The translations under genes and the position numbers were made by a program. From Streptomyces glaucescens (GTDB taxonomy: Bacteria; Actinomycetota; Actinomycetes; Streptomycetales; Streptomycetaceae): a stretch of 40,884 nt of DNA. The DNA lies in assembly GCF_002154375.1 (NCBI RefSeq), contig NZ_MUND01000279.1:1-40884 (forward strand), given 5' to 3'. Shown in pieces: positions 34,675 to 40,884 of the stretch (within the stretch, counting starts at the first letter, position 1; each line of letters begins with the position of its first letter). The notes beneath the pieces were generated by a model. That model did no database searches. It was given only the letters and a program-made list of their open reading frames with translations, and was not told where the DNA came from.

Positions 34675-36090
34675 GTGGCCGACCGTGATGCCGTACATGG
34701 CACCGCCGCTGCGCCGGAGGACGACTTCGGGCGGCGGTTGGCCGTGTTCGCCGCCGATCTGAAGGCGCTGCGGATCGAGCGTGGCAACCTGCCGCTGCGG
34801 GAGATCGCCCGGCGAGCTCCCCGGCACCGGCCCCTATCGGCCGCGGCGGTCAGCGAGACGCTGAACGGCAAGCGGCTGCCCCGCTTGGACTTCCTGATGG
34901 CACTGGTGCGGACACTGCTCGCCCACGATCACGAGGGCCACCCGCATCCGCTCGGCCGTGACGATCCGCGCCTGGAAGTCTGGCGCACGCGCTGGCGTGA
35001 CCTGGAGCTGTTGCGTACGGCGCCGCTGCCTGCGGTCCGCCGCCCTGCCACCCTGGGACGGGACCCCGATCCGCTGGCCACGGCGTCTGCCGTTGCCGCC
35101 GCCTCGCCCGTTCCTGTCGCTGTCCCAGCCCTTGCCACCGCACGCGCCGTCGCATCCGATGCCTCGGCGGCCCGCCTCCTCTTCGGCGAACAGAGCTGCG
35201 GCGCGCGCTCCTTGGCGTTCTCGCCCGACGGGAAGCTCCTCGCCACTGTGAACGACGACCCGCTGGTGCGCTTGTGGCACGCAGCCACCGGCGAGCTGGC
35301 ATGCGTCCCTCTCACTGGGCACGGGGACGGGGTCAGGTGCGTGGCGTTCTCCCCCGACGGCTGCCTGCTGGCGACGACGGGTCGCGACCGAAGCGTGCGG
35401 CTATGGGACCCGCTCACCGGTGATCCCGTCGGTGAGCCATTCGCAGAGAACGGCACACTCTGGACTCTTGCCTTCTCTCCCGACGGGAGCCTGCTGGCAA
35501 CCGGGGGCCGTGACCGGACCGTACAGCTGTGGGACCCGGTGACCCGGAAGCCGGTCGGCGCCCCGCTCGCGGGGCACACGGGCGGCGTCGAAGCCGTGGC
35601 GTTCTCGCCGGACGGACGCCTGCTCGCCTCCGCAGGCGCCGGTGCCACGGTACGGCTGTGGCGCGCGGACGGTGGCGAGCCAGAGGGTGAACCGCTGCTC
35701 GGACACGGCAGCGAGATCCGGGCACTGGCGTTCTCACCCGACAGCCGCCTCCTGGCCTCCGGCGACTGGGACGGGACGGTCCGCCTCTGGGACCCGAGCA
35801 CCGGTGATCCCGTCGGCGATCCACTCACCGGTCACCGCAACGCAGTCCGGGGCATGTCGTTCTCGCCTGACGGGCGGCTACTGGTCTCGGTCAGCATGGA
35901 CCGCACCGTCCGCTTGTGGGACTCGGTGTCCCACGGCCCATTCGGCCTGCCTCTCACCCGCTACGCCTGCTCCTTCCGCGCCGTCAGTTTTTCCCCCGAC
36001 GGCCGCTTCCTCGCCGCCGGTGGGGACGACAAGCCGGTGGGCCTATGGGCGACGGCGGATCTCGCCGAGATCCCGATCAGGGACAATTGA
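34675..36090 (+). CDS. helix-turn-helix/WD40-repeat protein
   Basis: A 471-residue protein from a GTG with AGGAGGTGACGG directly upstream. The N-terminal ~110 residues form an XRE-like domain of the Streptomyces type (FGRRLAVFAADLKALRIERG ... LSAAAVSETLNGKRLPRLDF). A Pro/Ala-rich linker (about 115-165) follows. Seven WD40 blades then close one propeller; each carries SFSPDGRLLAS-like and VRLWD-like strands (for example VAFSPDGCLLATTGRDRSVR). Related actinobacterial proteins usually carry a STAND NTPase between these two parts; none is present here. It may be a stripped-down regulator or sensor that binds DNA and a partner protein. No operon partner is visible. Confidence 0.88.
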   Translation: MADRDAVHGTAAAPEDDFGRRLAVFAADLKALRIERGNLPLREIARRAPRHRPLSAAAVSETLNGKRLPRLDFLMALVRTLLAHDHEGHPHPLGRDDPRLEVWRTRWRDLELLRTAPLPAVRRPATLGRDPDPLATASAVAAASPVPVAVPALATARAVASDASAARLLFGEQSCGARSLAFSPDGKLLATVNDDPLVRLWHAATGELACVPLTGHGDGVRCVAFSPDGCLLATTGRDRSVRLWDPLTGDPVGEPFAENGTLWTLAFSPDGSLLATGGRDRTVQLWDPVTRKPVGAPLAGHTGGVEAVAFSPDGRLLASAGAGATVRLWRADGGEPEGEPLLGHGSEIRALAFSPDSRLLASGDWDGTVRLWDPSTGDPVGDPLTGHRNAVRGMSFSPDGRLLVSVSMDRTVRLWDSVSHGPFGLPLTRYACSFRAVSFSPDGRFLAAGGDDKPVGLWATADLAEIPIRDN

Positions 36091-36339
36091 CCACCACGTC
36101 CCCGGTGTCTGTGGAGCAACCACGGGGACCGGGCCACCGTTGAGGTTATCGTTGGCGATCGCCCCGTAGGCACCGTCGAAGCGTCGTCGCCGACTCCGCC
36201 TTCAGGCTGTCAACGCCAGGACCGCCCTGCTGGAGCACGGCGGCAAACCCGGACGGCTCCCGCCCGTCGCGCTGCACGACCCGGGTCCGGCAGCAGCCGG
36301 GCGCGCGGGCCTCGCTCTCGCCGCGCTTCTCACCTTCTT

Positions 36340-36480
36340 CCGACTGCCGCCTACGCGCCCGACCTCCACCCCGTCGAAGGCATCTGGCCCGCGCTGCGGC
36401 GCACCACCAGCCAACCGTGCCTTCACCGCCCCCGCCCCCTGTCCGATCACGCGCACGTCACCGCTCCCTAGAGTCTGGCC
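36340..36480 (+). pseudogene. IS630-family transposase scrap
   Basis: Codons from 36349 to 36408 encode AYAPDLHPVEGIWPALRRTT. This is the C-terminal catalytic segment of IS630 transposases, where the Glu of NPVEG (HPVEG here) is the last acidic residue of the active site. The next expected residues (ANRAFT) appear one frame over, at about 36410-36430, and the expected LP before AYAP needs one extra base. Nothing else of the element is recognisable, so this is a remnant adjoining the truncated DUF6233 gene. Confidence 0.65.
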
Positions 36481-36490
36481 TACCATCGAC

Positions 36491-36775
36491 CTAGGCGCTG
36501 CACCGGCGGCAGCCCGTCGCCTTGCGGTGGAGGAGCGATGCGAGGCAGAACGGCGCCGGGGCGCGGCGATGCGGCCGCTGCCGCCCGAGTGGCTGCTCTA
36601 GTACGGCTCAACCGCTCGAAGGTCGACGCTGTGCACACCGGTGAGTGCTGGGCGGCGGCGAAAAGTGGCAGAGCCGTCCGGCCACCCGGCAGCAGGCTAT
36701 CGGGGCACTGCGCCAGCAGGTTTCTGCGCTCGTTCACTGCCAGCCGGACACGGCTCTGGCAAGGTGCCCGCAGCA
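36491..36775 (+). pseudogene. DUF6233 family gene, truncated and frameshifted
   Basis: Three pieces in changing frames rebuild a DUF6233 protein. VEERCEAERRRGAAMRPLPP followed by EWLL ends in an in-frame TAG (36599-36601). LNRSKVDAVHTGECWAAAKS then continues from about 36607 in a second frame. After about 36685 PATRQQAIGALRQQVSALVH and CQPDTALAR continue in the third. The conserved Cys/His pattern of the family (HTGEC ... HCQPDT) is thus present but split. The 5' end abuts an IS630 scrap, which suggests the insertion cut the gene. Not functional as given. Confidence 0.7.
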
Positions 36776-36825
36776 GCGCTCGAGCGGTCACCACGTCGGC
36801 CGACCGCCAACTATCAGCGTGTCCA

Positions 36826-37854
36826 CTACTCAGGGGGAAGGCTCCGTCTACCGAGGGCCGTGGCCAGTGCGGTGGCGGTGGATGAGATCACCTTGTCGTC
36901 GTGTGCGGTGTTGTCGTGGGTGCGATTTGTGAACACCGACAGGATGAGCGGCGCGTCCGATCCGGGCGACCAGACGATCGCCAGGTCGTTGGCGGTTCCA
37001 TGATTGCTCGCGCCGCCGGTGCCGGTCTTGTCGCCGGCCGTCCAGTCCTTCGGGAGTCCCGCCCTGATCCGGTTGGCCCCGGTGAGGCTGGCCTTCAGCC
37101 AGCCGACCAGCCGCGCCCGGTCGCCGGCCCGAAGGGTGCTCCCGGTCGTGAGTTCAGTGAAGGTCCGCGCCGCCGCCGCGGGGGTGGTGGTGTCCCGCAC
37201 TTCGCCGGGTTCCCACTCGGTCAGCAAGGGTTCCGGCCGGTCCAGGCGACTCGTCCGGTCACCGATGGCGCGGAAGAACGCGGTTAGCCCGCGCGGCCCG
37301 CCGATCTGCTCCAGGAGCATGTTCCCCGCGAAACCGTCGGACTTGGTGATCCCAGCGCGGCACAGCTGCGCGGGCGTCATCCCCGTGTCGGTGTACTCGG
37401 TAGATTCCGGGGAGTTCGCGGTCAATCCGCCCATGTCGGCGGGGGTCCAGCGCACCACCTGGTCCATCAGCCCCGGGTCGCTGGTGCGCGCCTTGACCAG
37501 CACCGCCGCACACGCGAACACCTTGAAGGAGGAGTTGAACGGAAAACGCTCATCGGCCCGGTACCCGACCGTCCGGCTGGTCTCCAGGTCGATGCCCACC
37601 GCGCCGATCCGTCCCTCGTAGGACCTCTCGAGTGCCTGCAGCTTCTTGGTCAGGCCGGAAGCGGAGGAGGCGTCGTCCTGCGCCCGGAGGTCGGCGCCTG
37701 AGGCAGGCGTCTTCCCAGCGGTGTCCGTGTCTGCGGAGGCGCCCGCGTCACCGGTGCCACTGGTAGCGGTACCCGACGCGTAGGCAAGGCCGCCCAGCAG
37801 CGCCGAAGCGGTGAACGTCGCGAGCCCTAACCGCAGTCGAAATTTTCGTCTCAT
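36826..37854 (-). CDS. class A serine beta-lactamase
   Basis: About 342 residues from the ATG at 37854 (MRRKFRLRLGLATFTASALLGG, an export signal); an ATG 8 codons earlier is possible and neither has a clear ribosome site. A flexible Ala/Ser/Thr-rich linker (about 30-70) precedes the enzyme. Key motifs in this numbering are SSFK (active Ser108, Lys111), SDG (172-174) in place of the common SDN, the omega-loop Glu208 in EPLLTE with Thr212 where Asn170 is usual, and KTG (276-278). SDG is the M. tuberculosis BlaC variant. A TTA codon at 37828-37830 (codon 9) suggests bldA control. It hydrolyses penicillin-type antibiotics outside the cytoplasm. Confidence 0.9.
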   Translation of the reverse strand: MRRKFRLRLGLATFTASALLGGLAYASGTATSGTGDAGASADTDTAGKTPASGADLRAQDDASSASGLTKKLQALERSYEGRIGAVGIDLETSRTVGYRADERFPFNSSFKVFACAAVLVKARTSDPGLMDQVVRWTPADMGGLTANSPESTEYTDTGMTPAQLCRAGITKSDGFAGNMLLEQIGGPRGLTAFFRAIGDRTSRLDRPEPLLTEWEPGEVRDTTTPAAAARTFTELTTGSTLRAGDRARLVGWLKASLTGANRIRAGLPKDWTAGDKTGTGGASNHGTANDLAIVWSPGSDAPLILSVFTNRTHDNTAHDDKVISSTATALATALGRRSLPPE

Positions 37855-37888
37855 GCGGAAAAGGAGATCAGAGACCATTAGGAGTGTC

Positions 37889-37902
37889 CAATATCAATAT
37901 TG
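37889..37902. promoter_or_regulatory. AT-rich palindrome upstream of the beta-lactamase gene
   Basis: CAATAT and ATATTG are perfectly inverted around two bases, just 35 bases before the favoured start. Such an AT-rich palindrome is striking in this GC-rich DNA. It could be an operator or include promoter elements; no known repressor motif is matched. Confidence 0.4.
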
Positions 37903-38384
37903 CGCATGCTGTGTACCAACTCGGCCATCGACGACCATCCAAGCCGAGCGGCACCGAAGGCCGGTTGCGGCCCGGCACGGGTGTGAGCGCGTCGCAGATG
38001 GGCCGGCACCAGCCGGGCCGGGCCTGCCGGTGCGCGGTGGAGCGTCGTCCGGCTCGTGAATGGCTTCGGGCACCGGAGGCGCCCCGGCAGCCCGCCGCGT
38101 CGGCGAGGCGGTGGCCGGCCTGGACGCGCACGCCGGATTCTGCGTGGTCGTCGCCAGATGGTGGCGTCACCACCACCGAAGCACGCCCCTCTGTGCTGGA
38201 TCCGCGTGACGTCCCTCCACACGCACATGCGAGGGCGGCGCGCCTGCTCCGCAGGTCCGCGCCGCCCTCGCGCTCCACTCCCCAGTCGATCAGCCGTCTA
38301 CCCTCAGCCGGGCCGCTCACGCAGTCCCGGCCGGGCGAAATTGATCGGACAGGTCACGGCGGGATGGCGTGCCGCCGGTGGATG
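37903..38384. other. intergenic region between the beta-lactamase and lamin-tail genes
   Basis: About 480 bases with no convincing coding sequence; open frames on both strands are arginine/proline-rich. It holds a long hairpin at 38229-38271. Confidence 0.5.
38229..38271 (-). terminator. long hairpin downstream of the lamin-tail gene
   Basis: GCGAGGGCGGCGCG (38229-38242) pairs perfectly over 14 bases with CGCGCCGCCCTCGC (38258-38271). The 15-base loop contains a further small stem (CCTGC/GCAGG). It lies about 115 bases past the lamin-tail stop and probably ends that transcript. Confidence 0.65.
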
Positions 38385-38882
38385 TCAGCCGTGGTAGTTG
38401 ATGTATCCGTTGCCGTCGCGGTCGTTGTCGCGCTTGGTGTAGGAGTGCACGTCCGCGCGGCTGCCGGAGGGCTTGTACAGGTAGATGGTGTCCTGGTCGT
38501 TGTTCCACAGGAAGTTGCAGTTGTCGCGGTACACCACGTTGCTGGCGTCGGAGTCGGTCCCGTGGCCGCCGCGCAGCTTGGTGGAGTCGCCGGGCTGCAG
38601 GTAGTGGTTGGCGGTGAAGGCGAAGCGGTTGCCGGCGGCGTCCTTGACGACGTATCCCTTGAGGTTGACGGTCGCCGAGGACGAGTAGTTCTTGATCGTC
38701 AGGTACTCCTCGTCGGTGTTGCCCGTCGAGCAGTTGTTGGAGTCCCGGCCGGGGGCGTCGTACTGGATCCCGCGGACCTTCAGCGCCGAGCTGTACTCGG
38801 CGGCCTGAGCCGACACGGCGGGAACGAGGGCGGCCAGGGTGCCCGCGGTGACGGCGGCGGCCAGGATGGAACGCGTGCGCAA
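38385..38882 (-). CDS. secreted lamin-tail domain protein
   Basis: A 165-residue protein from the TTG at 38882, chosen because GGGGGAG lies 7 bases upstream; a GTG five codons earlier would place that site inside the gene. The signal peptide (RTRSILAAAVTAGTLAALVP, cleavage near SAQA-AE) is clear. The mature protein is a lamin-tail-type beta-sandwich: LKVRGIQYDAPGRDSNNCST, EEYLTIKNYSSSATVNLKGY, YLQPGDSTKLRGG, FLWNNDQDTIYLYKPSGS. Two cysteines (NNCST and DNCNF) could form a disulphide. Lamin-tail proteins in Streptomyces are small extracellular proteins of unknown role. The acidic DNDRDGNGY tail resembles a metal-binding loop. Confidence 0.88.
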   Translation of the reverse strand: MRTRSILAAAVTAGTLAALVPAVSAQAAEYSSALKVRGIQYDAPGRDSNNCSTGNTDEEYLTIKNYSSSATVNLKGYVVKDAAGNRFAFTANHYLQPGDSTKLRGGHGTDSDASNVVYRDNCNFLWNNDQDTIYLYKPSGSRADVHSYTKRDNDRDGNGYINYHG

Positions 38883-39305
38883 GAGGTACTCCCCCACAGT
38901 TGAACGGATGCTGATGCATCTGCAGGACCGGCAGCAAGCTGTTGTGGTTGCACCGTGAACGGTCTGCCACTCGATCGAGTGGCATCCAAGACGGCCGGGC
39001 CCTGCCCTTGGAGGACGGGTCTCCTCTCCTGTCCTGCTCGCGGCTCGGCCGGATGCTCAGCGGCTCTGGCCCGAAGGGTCCAAACTCCAGCGGCATGAGA
39101 CACAGCGCCAACGCGATCGTGTCGAACGTCCTGGCTCCTGCCTGGAGCAGGGACAGGCGAAGCAGGGCCGCCGTCTCGTACGAGCAGGGCGTCAGGTCGA
39201 CGCGCGATCGTCGGTGCCGTGCCACCGCTGCCCTGCGCGTAGCCGTGTGCGTGTAGTTGTCTATGGGACGGTCCCGGTGCCGGGTTCTCTGGGCAGACTG
39301 GGCGC
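38883..39305. other. intergenic region between the lamin-tail gene and the terD fragment
   Basis: About 420 bases. No gene is recognised; frames on both strands are low-complexity translations. The lamin-tail promoter must be at the left end. Confidence 0.4.
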
Positions 39306-39608
39306 ATGACAGCGAACTTCGATGAGCAAGGGCGGCAACCTTCCCGTCGCCGCCGAGGCGGTGCAGGTTGAGCTCAGCTGGTCCGGCGGCCCCGGTGCGC
39401 CGGGTGCCGACGCCTCGGCGCTGCTGCTCCGTGCCGACGGGCGGGTGAGAGACGGCGGGGACTTCGTCTTCTACAACCATCCCAGCACGCCTCGGGTGCC
39501 GTGCGTCATCTGGGGAAGCGGCGGGACGGTGACGGGACGACGGACACCGTCACGAGCGCGCACCGTCACGTCGCAAGCAGCCGGGGCACAATGAACAGCG
39601 GGAGCTGA
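39306..39608 (+). pseudogene. terD family gene fragment, frameshifted and truncated
   Basis: The ATG at 39306 starts MTANF, then the frame shifts by one base to MSKGGNLPVAAEAVQVELSW, the typical TerD N-terminus. GGDFVFYNHP is followed by another one-base shift, after which QHASGAVRHLGKRRDG continues. The similarity stops near DTVT (about 39560), and a TGA follows at 39606-39608. Only about 80 of the usual 190 or so residues remain, and the calcium-binding sites of the C-terminal half are absent. A dead fragment. Confidence 0.72.
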
Positions 39609-39912
39609 CCGCGCGCCCGCGCCCCAGCACCGGTGCCCCGCCAGGGGCGGCGCGCTGCAGCTTGAGGCTGCAATCAGCGAGCAGGAGTCAGCTTGCCAGG
39701 CTTCGTAGACGGTCCCGCGTGGCGTGCGAACGAACGCGGGACCGTCCACCCCGCCGTCCTGTCAGGCGAAGCAATTTGCACGGTATGCCCTATGACATCC
39801 TCCCGCACCACAGTGACTCGCTGCCGTCTCACCCGGAGCCGCACTCAAGGCTGCAGGCCCCTTACGCTGCCGACGGGGAAGTGACTTCCCCATGGCTTCG
39901 AGACGGCTCCAG
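39595..39912. other. intergenic region between the terD fragment and the integrated-element genes
   Basis: About 320 bases without a gene apart from the tail of the terD fragment. It contains the hairpin at 39708-39746. This is where an attachment site of the element on the right might lie, but I found no tRNA or direct repeat. Confidence 0.4.
39708..39746. terminator. hairpin downstream of the DUF6009/primase genes
   Basis: GACGGTCCCGCGT (39708-39720) pairs perfectly over 13 bases with ACGCGGGACCGTC (39734-39746); the loop is 13 bases. It is about 170 bases past the DUF6009 stop and probably a terminator. Confidence 0.55.
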
Positions 39913-40314
39913 TTACAGCGGCAGTGTTATGCCCAGCTCCTGCATTGCTTTGGAGGGCGGGCCGCCTTCGGAGCGTTCGGTCTTGTAGCCCTTCACCCGC
40001 GGCTCAAGGGTGCGGGGGTCAATGGCCTCGGCGGGCGCGCTCTTGGCGTACAGGCCGTCGGGCTCGCTGTCACGGTCGTGAGGCAGGAGCCAGAAGACGC
40101 GGCGGCGGAAGGTCCCCGAGGCACGGGAGGGCTTGGCGGTGGGGCCGAGGAGGGCGTAGCCGACCATGCGGCCGTCGCGGTGGTATGCCGGTTTGCCTTT
40201 GCGGGTGGGCAGGCGGTCCAGGCTCTGGCGGACGTAGTCGAGGGTGTCGATGTCCTCCAGCCAGACGATCTCGGTTTCGTGGCTGATCTCGTCGGCGCTG
40301 ATCAGGGAACTCAT
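39913..40314 (-). CDS. DUF6009 family protein
   Basis: A 133-residue protein whose ATG overlaps the primase stop in ATGA, so it is translationally coupled to the primase. It begins MSSLISADEISHETEIVWLE and continues with LDYVRQSLDRLPTRKGKPAY, RRRVFWLLPHDRDSEPDGLY and a C-terminus VKGYKTERSEGGPPSKAM. This is a recognisable DUF6009 protein of actinobacterial integrative elements and prophages. Function is unknown. No membrane span or signal is present. It is the last gene of the element-like operon visible here. Confidence 0.85.
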   Translation of the reverse strand: MSSLISADEISHETEIVWLEDIDTLDYVRQSLDRLPTRKGKPAYHRDGRMVGYALLGPTAKPSRASGTFRRRVFWLLPHDRDSEPDGLYAKSAPAEAIDPRTLEPRVKGYKTERSEGGPPSKAMQELGITLPL

Positions 40315-40884
40315 GCGGTGGTGTCCCTCTCGTCGTCGGTGAGCAGTCCGATGCCCGGGTAGTGCTTGCGCTGGTTGGACAGGATCATTTCTTTGGGTGA
40401 GGCCAGCCCAACCAGTTCGCGTGTGCGGGCGGCGAATGCCCGGGACGACATGGCCGGCGCTCCTTCATTCTGGCACCAGGCTTTGTAGGCGGCGTAGAGG
40501 GCGGTCTGCTCGGCGCGCAAGTCGGGGCCGAGGGTGCAGCACTCTTCGTAGAAGCGGCCAGTGTGGTCTTCTGTTTCGGCGTAGGCGGTGGTGGCGATGC
40601 GGACGCGTTCGGGGCCGGTGAGGTCGCGTTCGCCGGCGAGGTATCGGCGGGCGCCGTCGATCAGCCAGTTTAGGATGCCGGGGCCTTCCTCCATGACGAG
40701 GATGTCGGCCAGGTTGTCGATCTTGCGGTGGTCGGGGACGACGCGTTCGAAGGGGATCAGGCGCATGCGGCGCCAGAACGCGAAGCCGCCGGTTCCGACT
40801 TCGGGGCGGTGGTTGCCGAGGAGCCACAGTTTGTGGGTGGGTTCGAAGCTGAAGAAGTCCTGTCTCATGCGGCGGGCTTTGATC
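40311..40884 (-). CDS. P4/D5-type phage or plasmid primase-helicase, C-terminal part
   Basis: An open frame of 190 codons that enters from the right edge; the gene is incomplete. The visible residues begin IKARRMRQDFFSFEPTHKLW and continue LLGNHRPEVGTGGFAFWRR and MRLIPFERVVPD. These belong to the C-terminal (sensor-like) end of the SF3 helicase domain of P4-family primases. A winged C-terminal region follows (GILNWLIDGARRYLAGERDL, RFYEECC, AYKAWCQNEG). These enzymes start replication of phages, satellites and actinobacterial integrative elements. The Walker motifs must lie beyond the window. The gene couples to the DUF6009 gene through ATGA. Confidence 0.88.
   Translation of the reverse strand, partial: IKARRMRQDFFSFEPTHKLWLLGNHRPEVGTGGFAFWRRMRLIPFERVVPDHRKIDNLADILVMEEGPGILNWLIDGARRYLAGERDLTGPERVRIATTAYAETEDHTGRFYEECCTLGPDLRAEQTALYAAYKAWCQNEGAPAMSSRAFAARTRELVGLASPKEMILSNQRKHYPGIGLLTDDERDTTA

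Noticed and set aside
35200-36070. Possible tandem DNA repeats
   Set aside because: The repetition is at the protein level from WD40 blades; the DNA copies are diverged.
37868-38320. Minus-strand open frame between the lamin-tail and beta-lactamase genes
   Set aside because: Arg/Ser/Pro-rich, no ribosome site, and it contains the long hairpin at 38229-38271.
1-40884. CRISPR arrays, tRNA or rRNA genes
   Set aside because: No regularly spaced short repeats, cloverleaf-like sequence or rRNA sequence was recognised.

Overview
The window is high-GC actinobacterial DNA, almost certainly from a Streptomyces or close relative. GTG and TTG starts are common, third codon positions are G/C rich, TTA codons are rare, and several families typical of Streptomyces are present (DUF5133, DUF6009, DUF6233, PGPGW membrane proteins, a NarL-type kinase/regulator pair, an RHS/YD protein with a DNRLRE region). 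The mix of intact transport genes with decayed genes and IS remnants suggests a chromosome arm or accessory region rather than conserved core.

Layout. (1) 1-3.9 kb: small regulatory and secreted proteins: a possible hypothetical, an anti-sigma-like ATPase, a DUF5133 protein, a cold-shock protein, a peptidase-inhibitor I36 protein with a scrambled signal peptide, and a secreted HNH nuclease. (2) 4.2-8.4 kb: a BCCT osmolyte transporter, an RCK/TrkA-N ion-channel-like protein and a small PGPGW membrane protein. (3) 8.6-16.7 kb: a secreted RHS/YD-repeat protein of about 2,100 residues with an extraordinary Trp/Tyr-rich C-terminal tail, preceded on the same strand by a histidine kinase/response regulator pair. 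(4) 17-22.7 kb: cation and amino-acid transport: a CPA1 antiporter with a coupled PGPGW protein and PH-domain membrane protein, NhaA, and an AGCS sodium:alanine symporter, with two frameshifted small membrane genes between them. (5) 23.3-32.1 kb: a PucR-type regulator divergent from a three-gene set: a YqiJ/NfeD-like membrane protein, a YqiK-type flotillin and a 1,613-residue AAA+ ATPase. (6) 32.2-36.8 kb: a decayed IS5-family element inserted exactly at a stop codon, two small membrane proteins, an HTH-WD40 protein, an IS630 scrap and a DUF6233 pseudogene. (7) 36.8-40.9 kb: a class A beta-lactamase with an SDG motif, a secreted lamin-tail protein, a terD fragment, and the edge of an integrated element (DUF6009 and P4/D5-type primase, running off the right end).

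How the genes may work together (inference). The transporters (BCCT, RCK channel-like, CPA1, NhaA, AGCS) form a broad sodium/proton/osmolyte homeostasis neighbourhood. The flotillin set looks like a membrane-anchored scaffold plus a large remodelling ATPase; it is the best candidate here for a poorly described multi-gene system. At least four genes carry a TTA codon and so may depend on the bldA tRNA. Many short genes carry one-base indels, while the 6.3-kb and 4.8-kb reading frames are intact. That argues for real pseudogenes more than poor sequence, though it does not exclude local sequence errors.
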